Positions 1-8,188 of a stretch of 64,000 bases of DNA are shown in pieces. Numbering within the stretch: position 1 is the first letter of the stretch; every line of letters begins with the position of its first letter. The position numbers and the translations under genes are program-made. The stretch covers positions 1-64,000 of the forward strand of contig NZ_CP019446.1 in the NCBI RefSeq assembly GCF_001975225.1, given 5' to 3'. The notes under the pieces were generated by a model. The model was not told the DNA's origin. It ran no database searches and worked only from the letters and a program-made list of their open reading frames with translations. Source of the DNA: Kosakonia cowanii JCM 10956 = DSM 18146. Lineage in GTDB: Bacteria > Pseudomonadota > Gammaproteobacteria > Enterobacterales > Enterobacteriaceae.

Positions 1-1923
1 GCCGCTCAGCTGCCAGCGATAGGGAGCGGTGCCGCCCGTGACACTGAGAGCCTGAGAGTATGCCTGCCCGGCTTTTCCCCTCTGGCAGGCCGCCCGCGGG
101 CTGAAGCTGCAGGGCCGCGGATACGGCGGCACTGACCGCCAGCGAGTAGCTGGCCGTGCCGCTGTTGCCCAGGCTGTCAGTGGCAGTAACCTGGAAGCGG
201 TAAGTACCGGACGCGGTCGGCGTTCCGGCCAGCGCCCCCGTTGCCCGCGTTCAGCATGACGCCGGCGGGCAGGGTGGTGGCGCTGAAAGTATAGGGTGTG
301 CTGCCGCCCGAAGCCGTCAGCGTCTGGCTCCAGCTGCTGCCCGACGTGGCCGGAGGCAGAGCGCCGCTGCCGGTGACAACGTCAGCAGCACCGGCGTCAC
401 GGTCAGCGACACGCGGGCGCTGGCGGAAGTGCCGCTGCTGTTGGAGGCAGTATAGGTAAAGCCGTCGCTGCCCGCATACCCTGTGGCAGGCGTATAGGAC
501 ACCGTCAGACCCGAAACGGCCAGGCTGCCGTGAGCCGGCGGGCTCACAATGCTGAGCGAGCTGGCCGTTCCGCCGGAGAGACTGAGCGTGACCGGATTGC
601 TGCTGCTGTTGGCGGCCACGGTTGCCGTGCTGTCGCTGGCCACCGGTGAGGCGGCGCTGACGACCAGCGTATAGCTGGCGCTGCCGGTCGCACCGTTCGC
701 ATCCGTTGCGGTGACCTGGAGGCTGTAGCTGCCTGCGGCAGAGGGCGTTCCGGACAGCGTGCCGACCGATGCGTCGAGCGTGATCCCGGCGGGCAGTGCG
801 GTGGCGGACCAGGTCCAGGGAGAGGTGCCGCCGGAAACCGTCAGATTCTGTGACCACGCGTTCCCCACAATGGCAGCGGTCAGCGCGCCTGATGCCGGCG
901 TCACCTTTAGTACCGGAGGGGTAACCGTCAGAGATACGGTGGCATCGGAAGAGGTGCCGCCGCTGTTAGACGCATTCCAGATAAAGCTGTCGCTGCCTGA
1001 ATAGCCGGCTCCGGGCGTGTAAATCACCGAGTCCCGCTGACCGTCGCGCTGCCCGTGCGCCGGTGAGGAGACCAGCGTCACTGAGCTCGCCGTTCCGCCG
1101 CTCAGGGAGAGCGTATGACGTTGTTCGTGCTGTCAGCGGCTACGGTAGCGGCGGCTGCCTGACGAAACCGGGGCGGCTTCCGCGCGAGTGACGCTGAGCG
1201 TATACGCCCCGGGTCGTACCGTCCTGCGCCGTGACGACGACGGAAATGCCTGGTTGTGCTGCCGGATGTCAGGCTGACGGACTGGGACGCCGAGCCGGAT
1301 GCGACGGCGGTGCCGTCTACTGTCACGGTGGCGTGGCTCTCGGTAACAACGGGGGTGACAGTGACGGATGACACGCTGCTGGCGACCGAGGCGCTGTAAC
1401 TGCTGGTTGCGACGCTGAAGGATGGTGACAACGTGCCTGACGAAAGCTTCAGATCGGAAAGCGTGGCGTCGGCGGAGATGACGGAGGCGCTGGTGCAGCT
1501 GAACACCAGATTGCTTATCTGACCGTTCGACGTCTTGGCGCGTAGGGCGACGCCGTTTGCCTCAAGGCTGCCTGAGGGCACGGTGATAGTCTCGGTGTGA
1601 GGCGAGCTACTGGGAGAGCTGGCGGCATTGTAGGTCTGGAAACTGCTGAGGTTGTAACGCGCAATGCTGACGCTGTCAGCCATCGCCGCGCTTCCACCGT
1701 ATGCCCCACCGCTGTCGGTAAAGCTCAGCGTCAGGGCATCACCGGTCGCAAAGTCAGAAGCCGGGTAGCGGTTTGTGCTGAAGTCAAGGATGGAGGAGCC
1801 CGAGAGGGCATTTACCGCGGCGCAGCCGTTTGACAGCGCGAAGGCGACTGGCACAGAACAAAATATGACAAAAGCGGTGGTCAGGCCGACAGTTGTCCGC
1901 CTGAAAAAGCTGGCACAGCGCAT
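1..1923 (-). pseudogene. Frameshifted Ig-repeat surface/secreted protein (5' part; runs off window)
   Basis: Minus-strand coding starts at 1923 with a clear signal peptide (charged start, hydrophobic core, processing near VAFA-LSN). It is followed by a cadherin-like beta-sandwich segment and repeated Ig-like modules with recurring phrases such as SYTLVVSAA, LPAGITLDA and YTPATGYAGSDGFTYTAS. The reading frame changes near 1240, 1110, 1050, 375, 230 and again below 100, yet the protein pattern continues intact in the new frame each time. Two shifts near 1040 and 1055 compensate each other. Several shifts sit at G or C runs. The family is large repetitive surface or secreted proteins, possibly adhesins. 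Either the gene is recently broken or these are indel errors in the assembly. The C-terminus lies outside the window. Confidence 0.7.
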
Positions 1924-2266
1924 AGTTCACCCAGAAACGTTTTGTTAGATTGTGTTTAAGATTTATCCTATAAGGTAAATTATCATGAGAAATTACTGCC
2001 ACAAATACTGCCGGGCGAATATGAGCGCCTGCCTCCCTTCTCGCCACATACCCAGTGAAACATCCTGACTTACAATGGTTGCAGAATGATAAGCACTACT
2101 GAAGATTAGATTTATCAGCTTAATTAACTTCCTCCCGAGACTGCCCGAACACGTTTATCGCGGGTTTAAAGGCTGAACAGATCCGAGATTCCCTGCTAAT
2201 TTTCTGTAGTTTATTTACACACAGAAACACCAGCGCGAAACATATAACCTGATAAGGAAATAAGCC

Positions 2267-2476
2267 GATGGTCGATGCGTTCTCGCCTGGGATCGTGCAG
2301 CAGTGGATGCCACGACTGAAATTAAGGTCGCACTGGCCGCAGCCGGGACACCTATAGGGCCGAATGACACGGCGATTGCAGGGCACGCCATCGCGGCCGG
2401 CGCCATTCTGGTCACCAACAACTCCCGGGAATTTGCCCGCGTCCCCGGACTCGAGCCTGAAGACTGGAGCCGTTAA
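2267..2476 (+). pseudogene. vapC: VapC-type PIN toxin, 3' fragment
   Basis: An open frame without a start codon encodes about 69 residues matching the C-terminal half of type II VapC toxins. It shows the phrases GTPIGPNDTAIAGHA, LVTNNSREFARVPGL and EDW before the TAA stop. In intact VapC these carry the acidic PIN-domain residue (here D in GPND) and the TNN-x-REF motif. The N-terminal half with the first catalytic aspartate is missing and no vapB-like antitoxin is visible upstream, so the fragment should be inactive. It marks an older toxin-antitoxin locus that has been cut by rearrangement. Identification rests on motif recognition. Confidence 0.75.
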
Positions 2477-3125
2477 CCCGCCGTTTCCGGTCAATTTTAC
2501 GTTGTGACGCCGGTGCCTCACTCCGGCACATTGCGACCCTTTACAGGGCAGAGAAGATAATAAGCATCAAACTGACAGAAGCAAAGATGGAGTCCCTTAT
2601 TGATACCCTCAATGCCCTCATCTGCGAGGAGCAGCAGCTCATACGTGAGCAGCGGGTATTGGTAATCCACATAACCAAGGTAGCGCACTAATTTCACCTG
2701 TGAACGATCCGGTAGTGTAATATTTTAGTGTCAGTACGAACGCACGAAAACTTATTAACCCAGATGAACTAAAAATTATTCGCAGCCCGACACTTAAGTT
2801 GTTAAGAATATTACCTGATTTGTCGCAACCCCTGTATACGTAGTAATTAATAATAAAGTTTTTAATTTAAATGCCGAAAACAATTATTATTAATTTTCTA
2901 TATAGTGCATTATGAATAGTTTCTGGTTACTGAGAGCGGCAGTTGATAATAAAGATAAAATGAAGGCCATGTTAATAATGCGGGATAAGCCAGAATCCGT
3001 TGCCCGTAAAATACTGGAGAAATCCGGGGCAGCTGTTCCGTCTTATAAAGGCAAAGCATTCTGGCAGTGGGCACAGGATTATATTATCTGTTCGTGCCGG
3101 CCTGATTCATCACGGGATAAATACC
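2477..3125. other. AT-rich gene-poor stretch upstream of traX
   Basis: No convincing gene is seen. A short plus-strand frame ending near 2691 has no recognisable content. Another frame opens at 2912 and gives about 70 plausible residues (phrases VARKILEKSG and AFWQWAQDY), then reads through traX in a wrong frame. It may be a gene fragment fused by a frameshift, or chance. The stretch 2740-2910 is strongly AT-rich and may hold the traX promoter; I see no clear -35/-10 pair. Confidence 0.4.
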
Positions 3126-3905
3126 ATGCACACACTGAGTGCGAGAATACAGGCATTACCGGAACAGGTCAGGGCCGGACTGAATTTAAGCCCCGCAGCG
3201 GCCGACTGGCTGAAAGTGCTCGCCCTGCTGGCCATGCTGGTCGATCACACAAACACACTGCTGCTGCCACACCTGCAGCCGGAACTTTACGCGCTGGGAC
3301 GCACGGCCTTCCCCCTGTTCGTGCTCATCTGGGCGCGCAACGTGTTTCACAATCCGCACCGGCTCCAGACGCGGTCAAACAGGATGTGGCTGTGGGCAAT
3401 TGTCACGCAGCCGTTCTTTTCCCTCGCCTTTGCCGACCACGACCCGTGGTATGCCCTCAACATTCTGTTCGTGTTCGCCGGCGCGACGCAGCTGCTGGCG
3501 TGGACTCACCGCTTCCGGATGCGCGGTCTAATTGCCGGTCTGGTGTTGCTCAGTCTGATGGTCTGGCCGCTGTCCTTCGCCAGTTACGGTCTGTCCGGGC
3601 TCGTTCTGGCTCTCTCGCTGGTAACGTTTCTGCATTCACCACCGGGACGAATGTCCGGAGTAGCAGCCCTGATGGCTATTATTGCGCTTCTGGCAATCAA
3701 CAGTCAGCATGTCACACAGGCACCGGCAGTGGTGATGGTGCTGTCCATCCTGCCCACGTGTTTTCTGCCGGCCGCCGCTGTCGGTCTGGTCCGCACACTG
3801 AAAGACGGCCACGAACGGCGATTCATGCCCGCGATGTTCTTCTACATGGCTTATGCCGGTCATCTCTTTATTCTTGTGCTGATAACCCGGCTATGCTTGC
3901 TCTAG
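3126..3905 (+). CDS. traX: TraX-family F-pilin N-acetylase
   Basis: TraX acetylates the N-terminus of F-type pilin in the inner membrane. The protein is about 259 residues with roughly eight hydrophobic segments. It carries family phrases after the first helix: LALLAMLVDHTN, the GRTAFPLFVLIWARN segment and the PLSFASYGLSG turn, which parallel F TraX. I place the start at the ATG giving MHTLSARIQ, because the longer frame back to 3000 adds an atypical basic leader. In F, traX lies directly downstream of traI; here it is about 34 kb away and on the opposite strand, with no finO nearby. This suggests a rearranged plasmid. Function is inferred from family only. Confidence 0.85.
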   Translation: MHTLSARIQALPEQVRAGLNLSPAAADWLKVLALLAMLVDHTNTLLLPHLQPELYALGRTAFPLFVLIWARNVFHNPHRLQTRSNRMWLWAIVTQPFFSLAFADHDPWYALNILFVFAGATQLLAWTHRFRMRGLIAGLVLLSLMVWPLSFASYGLSGLVLALSLVTFLHSPPGRMSGVAALMAIIALLAINSQHVTQAPAVVMVLSILPTCFLPAAAVGLVRTLKDGHERRFMPAMFFYMAYAGHLFILVLITRLCLL

Positions 3906-3980
3906 ACGCGGGACTGCATGTCCGGAAGAGCCGTTATCAACGGAACGACAGGCATATTTTAAAAGCGGGAGTTAGCCTGG

Positions 3981-4123
3981 ATGACAACCTACAAAATAAA
4001 GTATGAGTACAGCAGTAACGGGGAAACGCAGACACAAGACACCGTGCTGGAACGCATCATAAGCCTACCAGCGAAGAGCTGGAGCAGGCTGTCAGAGATC
4101 AGTTTGGAGATTGGAAAATTTAG
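3981..4123 (+). pseudogene. Small hypothetical protein, probably frameshifted
   Basis: The frame starts MTTYKIKYEYSSNGETQTQ with a lysine/tyrosine-rich beginning. A change of frame near 4045-4050 gives a natural-looking acidic C-terminus (phrases PTSEELEQAV and FGDWKI) ending at TAG 4121-4123. Without the shift the frame runs to 4169 through less plausible sequence. No family is recognised. It could be a small cargo gene broken by a one-base indel, or a sequencing error. Confidence 0.35.
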
Positions 4124-4454
4124 TACGTCAAGCGCATTATTTAACCAATCGAGATGCGTAACGGATTGATTTTGCGTCGGCGGCTATCGCTTTTAAGTTG
4201 CCACTCTTGCGGTATCGCATTTAGGTTATTCTGTTCAAAAAACAGTCGTACGTAAAATAATTCTTTATAACCAAACTGCCCCCTAAAAGAGGTGGCCAAA
4301 AATGGCAATGTGCGATGTAAATTGGCTGGTTAATTTTTGGCTATTTAAAATGACCGCTTAACAGCGTTTACTGTTCCGTTGCTCCCGAAAACCAAATCCA
4401 ATCTTCTCTCCACCCAACAACCTACAACTTTGCAGTCAGCAGGATTTACCTGGC
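4124..4454. other. Non-coding stretch before the repeat arrays
   Basis: No open frame with recognisable content was found on either strand. The sequence is moderately AT-rich. It leads into two repeat arrays and the toxin-antitoxin operon. Confidence 0.4.
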
Positions 4455-4497
4455 TTTTCGTTTGTTTCGTTTGTTGCGTTTTTCGTTTATTTCGTAT
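4455..4497. repeat. Tandem TTTCGTTTG-type repeats
   Basis: About five degenerate copies of a 8-9-bp unit (consensus TTTCGTTTG) follow each other directly. They lie about 35 bases before a second, longer repeat array and 160 bases before the antitoxin start. Such arrays can be protein-binding sites, for instance for an autoregulating antitoxin, or iterons. The role is not shown. Confidence 0.6.
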
Positions 4498-4532
4498 ACC
4501 TTAGTTGTAACAGTTGTCGCCATATCAAAACC

Positions 4533-4626
4533 GAAACCGTAAAGCCGAACAGTAGAACCTAAACCGTAAAGTCAAACCGTAGAACTGAAACCGTAAAGCA
4601 GTACCGTAAACCGAAACTGTAAAACC
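4533..4626. repeat. Tandem array of about seven AAACCGTAAAG-type units
   Basis: Seven degenerate units of 12-14 bp follow each other (consensus AAACCGTAAAGCCG; variants carry AACAGTAGAACCT, TACCGTAAACCG and AAACTGTAAAACCT). The array ends 28 bases before the antitoxin ATG at 4655. Its position fits an operator for the HTH antitoxin or the toxin-antitoxin complex. Iterons of a cryptic origin are the main alternative, but no replication gene is adjacent. Confidence 0.75.
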
Positions 4627-4654
4627 TAAACCTAATCAATTGGAATACTAAACA

Positions 4655-5116
4655 ATGACAAACTCAATTCTTGATAGCCTTAGCCTTCCGGCTAAAGGGG
4701 AGATTGAGGCAGCTGTACGTGGACAAAGGGAGCTTGCCGTCTACCTCTCCACAAAAATGGAAACACAGAAAATTTCGATTCAGGATGCAGATAACGTAAC
4801 TCATCAAATCGAATTACCGACGTCTTCACTGACATTGCTTATGTCGATTTTGGGTGAACTAGCACTTGGTAACGCGGTGCAAGTCGTTCCTGTGCATGCT
4901 GAATTGACCACGCAGGAAGCCGCCAATATTCTAAATGTTTCACGCCCTCATATGGTGAAACTGCTCGAAGATGGGAAGCTTCCTTTTCATAAAACAGGTC
5001 GCCATCGCCGCGTGCTTTTCGCCGATTTGATGAAGTACAAAGGTCAGCGAGATAGCGATAGCAATAAAGCTATGCAGGAGTTGGCAGATCTAAGCCAAGA
5101 GCTTGGACTTTACTAA
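4655..5116 (+). CDS. HTH (excisionase-type) antitoxin of a PIN-domain TA pair
   Basis: This 153-residue protein probably neutralises the PIN-domain protein encoded next and represses the operon. Residues about 86-131 form an excisionase/MerR-like winged helix: TTQEAANILNVSRPHMVKLL followed by the wing KLPFHKTGRHRR. The N-terminal 85 residues have no clear match and may help in dimerisation. The stop codon overlaps the toxin start (TAATG), so translation is probably coupled. Just upstream lies a tandem-repeat array that could be its operator. Family role is known for HTH/PIN pairs; the operator link is inference. Confidence 0.75.
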   Translation: MTNSILDSLSLPAKGEIEAAVRGQRELAVYLSTKMETQKISIQDADNVTHQIELPTSSLTLLMSILGELALGNAVQVVPVHAELTTQEAANILNVSRPHMVKLLEDGKLPFHKTGRHRRVLFADLMKYKGQRDSDSNKAMQELADLSQELGLY

Positions 5117-5691
5117 TGAACCACACGCCTTATCCCGTACTTTTAGATGCTTGCGTACTGTACCCGTCATTTCTACGGGATTTACTGATTCGATTGGGGC
5201 TGACCGGGTTGTACCAACCAAAATGGTCAGCCAGTATCGAAAATGAGTGGCAACGTAACCTTTTAGCAAACAGAACGGATCTAATTGAAGATCAAATTAA
5301 ACGCACTGCCACGTTAATGAATAAAGCCTTTCCTGATGCGATGGTCACCGGCTTTGAGCCTCTGATTAATAGCATTGATTTACCTGATGTAGATGATCGG
5401 CATGTTGCCGCAGCAGCTGTCCGTAGCAATGCTGAAATCATTGTGACGTTGAATCTTAGAGATTTTCCGGCACCTGCTCTTGATGCCTTTGGTATCGAAG
5501 CGTTGCATCCCGACGATTTTGTTATGGATTTATTCGATTTAAATAGTGCACTTGTGCTTTCGGCCGTAACTACGCAGCGCAGTAGTTTACGGAAACCGCC
5601 CGTGTCGGTTGATGATTATCTAGAAGCCCTGCTAAAGCAAGGTATGGCGCAAACCGTAAAAGAATTAAGCAAATACCGCATACTGATTTAG
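5116..5691 (+). CDS. PIN-domain ribonuclease toxin
   Basis: A 191-residue PIN-domain protein, probably an RNA-cleaving toxin paired with the preceding HTH protein. Visible acidic residues fit a metal-binding PIN active site: D11 (in LLDACVLYP), E42/E44 (IENEW), D91, D93 and D94 (DVDDRHVAAAA) and D116 (NLRDFP). The DACVLYPS start and DVDDRHV motif are those of the larger PIN_3-type toxins rather than short VapC. It overlaps the antitoxin stop by one base. The domain is intact, so unlike the vapC remnant near 2.3 kb this pair looks functional and may stabilise the plasmid. The RNA target is unknown. Confidence 0.8.
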   Translation: MNHTPYPVLLDACVLYPSFLRDLLIRLGLTGLYQPKWSASIENEWQRNLLANRTDLIEDQIKRTATLMNKAFPDAMVTGFEPLINSIDLPDVDDRHVAAAAVRSNAEIIVTLNLRDFPAPALDAFGIEALHPDDFVMDLFDLNSALVLSAVTTQRSSLRKPPVSVDDYLEALLKQGMAQTVKELSKYRILI

Positions 5692-5719
5692 CACACTAAG
5701 TAGCCGATAAAGCTACTGG

Positions 5720-5932
5720 CTATGACTCCAGCTCGAAAAAATTCGGGCCGAAATATTGGCAGCCCTCATTCAAGCGGCCATAGATGGCAAGGTACTCTAG
5801 GGCATCGCCTAAGCTGATTGGACGGTCGTACTCAAACCAGAAACAATCCAAATCAATATGGGGTCGTTTGGTTATAGAGAATGTTAGCTCGCAGGGAAAA
5901 ATCTGAAAATATCTGTAAGTTATGTGGTGACC
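5720..5932 (-). pseudogene. C-terminal fragment of an unrecognised protein
   Basis: A 70-codon minus-strand frame without a start codon ends at TAG 5720-5722. Its sequence is protein-like, with phrases HIDLDCFWFEYDRPISLGDA, EYLAIYGRLN and YFGPNFFELES, but it opens right after an in-frame stop at 5933. It looks like the tail of a gene truncated by the event that placed the toxin-antitoxin operon here. The family is not recognised. Confidence 0.5.
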
Positions 5933-6003
5933 TTAATCGCAGGGATATGATGAATGTGTACTGAATGCACACCGTACAACGTATTCATTCATGGACGCAC
6001 TTT

Positions 6004-6459
6004 ATGGACACCACTGAAGAGTTAAATGGGACGTATTTTTACGCGGGCAGATCAAACCTGACGGCCAGTGGGCTTTTATTCATGATTTTTTGTGAGCAGT
6101 TCGCCGAGCAGCTGGAAGTAGATGACTTCGGGGCGATAGTGGCTGTGCTCAGTGGAAGGCGCAACATTACCACGCGAACAAAACCGGCTGACGCGCTTGA
6201 AGGGACCTCCCGGGCCTCGAAAGCCGCCCGTAAAGTGTTTGGAAACAGGAAATTCCCGCTAGGTATAAAACTGCCCACCCTTGTCGGTCTCCCCCCGTTC
6301 ACGCTCAGACTGCACATGACCCGTAAAATAGGTACCTTTGTCGGACGCGCCATTCCTGTTGTTGGCTGGATAATTCTGGCCAGGGATGTGTCAGAGATTA
6401 TGTTTAACACCATTACGGTTTATAACGCGATAGCGCGCGGGGATGACAAGTTATGTTAG
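6004..6459 (+). CDS. STM2901-family hypothetical protein
   Basis: A 151-residue protein resembling the uncharacterised STM2901 family of Salmonella and other enterics. The start is placed at MDTTEELNGTYFYAG, which is how I recall the family beginning. The C-terminal third has a hydrophobic segment (FVGRAIPVVGWIILARDV) that may insert into a membrane. It overlaps the next gene by seven bases, so the two are translated together. STM2901 and DUF1493 genes are commonly neighbours in enteric islands and plasmids, but their function is unknown to me. Confidence 0.65.
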   Translation: MDTTEELNGTYFYAGRSNLTASGLLFMIFCEQFAEQLEVDDFGAIVAVLSGRRNITTRTKPADALEGTSRASKAARKVFGNRKFPLGIKLPTLVGLPPFTLRLHMTRKIGTFVGRAIPVVGWIILARDVSEIMFNTITVYNAIARGDDKLC

Positions 6460-6746
6460 ATACCACCGAGCAGCGGATTTATGAATTAATAAAACCCTGG
6501 TGCGGGCGGAGCTGGCTGACACGCCGGGCACCTGAGCTTACTGGCGAAACCTCTCTCAACATAACACTGAAAATGGATCCGGAAGACACCGCCGAGCTAC
6601 TGGTGACGCTGTTCAGTGAATTCGGCCTGAATCCTGATGATGTCGATCTCAGTGTTTATTATCCCCGCCGGCGCGGACAGGAAATCCCTTTAACCATCGA
6701 CATGCTGGTCTCTTCAGTCAGATCCGGGAAATGGCTCTATAAGTGA
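6453..6746 (+). CDS. DUF1493-family protein
   Basis: A 97-residue acidic protein. Visible family-like traits are the N-terminal I..LI.PW segment, the GETSLNITLKMDPEDTAELL core and the C-terminal PLTIDMLVSSVRSGKW. The ATG lies seven bases inside the end of the STM2901-family gene, so translation is probably coupled. DUF1493 proteins are small enteric proteins without known activity. Nothing here points to an enzyme. Confidence 0.65.
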   Translation: MLDTTEQRIYELIKPWCGRSWLTRRAPELTGETSLNITLKMDPEDTAELLVTLFSEFGLNPDDVDLSVYYPRRRGQEIPLTIDMLVSSVRSGKWLYK

Positions 6747-6757
6747 CAGGCACTTTC

Positions 6758-6829
6758 AGGCGGAAATCACGCTAAAGATAATACCTTTGCTCATTCCTCC
6801 GGAGCGCTCGGCGAGGCCGGCAACGTAAC
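6758..6829. repeat. Imperfect 72-bp repeat, copy 1
   Basis: This stretch resembles 7438-7509 over its whole length. Both begin near GGCGGAAATCA and end with CCGGCAACGTAA, with about 70 percent identity by eye. The two copies flank the small lipoprotein gene, which suggests duplication or insertion of that gene between copies of a plasmid intergenic segment. Confidence 0.5.
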
Positions 6830-7039
6830 AGGGGGCGGTTTGGATATCGAAAATTATTGTACGTTAAGGAGCTTTTTTGACCTTGCTACTTTAGCTGGCC
6901 TCACCCACGAAACTTACCGGAAGCCGGTATCCGGTTGCTTTTAATGATAAAATTATTTAATTATATTGTTTTCATTACTGCATCTGCCACAGTAATGAAA
7001 AAATGAGTATACCTTTCACCTGATATGGAACTGTATTAA

Positions 7040-7369
7040 ATGAAAAACATAACTATTTTAAGCACTCTACTTATTTCTCTTGGGCTATCTGGCTGCGGAA
7101 TGGTTGATAATGCTGTTCGGGGTGATGAAAGCCTCAAGGAAAAAGCTGCATTTGCTCTGGGCACAACTTCAGATAAAATAACGATAAGTAACCGGAAAGC
7201 CGATATAGACTCAGTTAAATTCAATGCAACTACAAAGGGTAAAGTATACCAGTGCTATTATACCTCTGCTGGTATAAGTAGCGATGCATTGTGCTCTCCT
7301 ACAGACGGTTCTGGTTTACCGGCTGGCTCTCAGTGTAATGCCTTACTTAAAGCCGCCGGTAAATGTTAA
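7040..7369 (+). CDS. Small lipoprotein, unknown function
   Basis: A 109-residue lipoprotein precursor with a signal peptide and the lipobox LGLSGC, cysteine at about residue 19. The mature part has three more or four more cysteines (YQCYYTSAG, ALCSPTDGSG, GSQCNALLKAAGKC), which could form disulphides in the periplasm. Base composition is AT-rich compared with the flanking repeats, so it may be an inserted cargo gene. It stands alone on the plus strand. No family is recognised. Confidence 0.65.
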   Translation: MKNITILSTLLISLGLSGCGMVDNAVRGDESLKEKAAFALGTTSDKITISNRKADIDSVKFNATTKGKVYQCYYTSAGISSDALCSPTDGSGLPAGSQCNALLKAAGKC

Positions 7370-7416
7370 TTTAATTTTTGTAACCGGAGCGCGAGCAGTG
7401 CGCAGCGCGACCTGGA

Positions 7417-7436
7417 ATGTGCCGCTTGCGGCACAT
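7417..7436. repeat. Perfect 9-bp-stem hairpin after the lipoprotein gene
   Basis: ATGTGCCGC and GCGGCACAT are separated by two bases. There is no T-run on either side, so it is not a standard intrinsic terminator. It lies 48 bases after the lipoprotein stop and next to copy 2 of the 72-bp repeat. Confidence 0.5.
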
Positions 7437-7437
7437 G

Positions 7438-7509
7438 CCGGCGGAAATCAGGCTGGAGATGACTCCGTACCTGCGTCCGCCGGAGTGCCCGGCGAAGCCG
7501 GCAACGTAA
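7438..7509. repeat. Imperfect 72-bp repeat, copy 2
   Basis: Second copy of the segment at 6758-6829. It shares the GGCGGAAATCA start, the CGGAG-GC-CGGCGA core and the CCGGCAACGTAA end. It lies between the lipoprotein hairpin and the origin region. Confidence 0.5.
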
Positions 7510-8188
7510 TAGCCTGTGGCTATCAACCCCCTCATCCCTGCTAAGCCATAACCCGCTAAAAGCGATACAGAACGTCCTGTGCGCGGTCGGAGTGGTCACG
7601 TCGAGGCTTTGCCCAAGACGGGGCGTATCTCCGCGTTAGCGTCCCGTGAGGGCGCTTACGAGCGTGTCACTCCACACTTACCGCAACACTACCTGCAGCA
7701 ACTCAGAACCTTAGTTACATCATCCCCTTTAAAAGCGGCACTGTTCCGGGGCTCCGGCCCGGGGCGGCGCGGCTTTTCAGGGGCTGAATGGACGCATTGT
7801 GGCCGGGTTCTGGCGCTGACGGGACCCGCCGCCTGCGGTGGGGGGAAGCTCATTTCTGAGCGGCGCAACCGTGAGGCTGCTGCAGGCGAAGGCCTCTTTG
7901 ACTTTTCCCCGTTATCCACCGTTTTTATCCAGTGAATAAGGTGCATCTTTTATGAATATAAGTAAGGACGAAGTCCTGAATATATTGCGCGTATCCTGAC
8001 AAGGGTTGCAGGAAAGGGCTTTATCCTGTTTGCGAAAATCTGTGGATAAAAGAAAGTGATGGCCATAACTCGCCCTTTCGGGGCATGCCGGCAATGGGAA
8101 AGGACTGAGTGTTGCGTAATATTTAACCGGATATTTGTGACAGACGTGCGGAAGCCTCCGCAGCAAAGCGGAGGTTTAAAAAAGGGGG
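7510..8188. other. Putative replication origin region (DnaA boxes)
   Basis: No gene is supported here. In IncFII replicons the origin lies downstream of repA, which is where this GC-rich and hairpin-rich stretch sits. A perfect DnaA box in reverse orientation (TGTGGATAA) is at 8041-8049. Near-matches in forward orientation are TTATCCACC at 7912-7920 and TTATCCAGT at 7925-7933. A palindrome just after repA (GAAGCCTCCGC/GCGGAGG, about 8150-8174) could be the repA terminator or part of the origin. The exact start of replication is inferred by analogy. Confidence 0.6.

Noticed and set aside
2120..2521. A 133-codon minus-strand frame
   Set aside because: It lies opposite the vapC remnant on the plus strand, which explains its openness.
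2912..4006. A 364-codon plus-strand frame covering traX
   Set aside because: Beyond about residue 70 it is the wrong frame of traX and of low-complexity composition. Only the first part might be a fragment.
4533..4626. Possible CRISPR array
   Set aside because: Units are 12-14 bp with no spacers between them and no cas genes are nearby. It is a tandem repeat array.
7510..7935. Plus- and minus-strand frames in the origin region
   Set aside because: The stretch is GC-rich and palindromic with DnaA boxes, and none of the frames has recognisable protein content.
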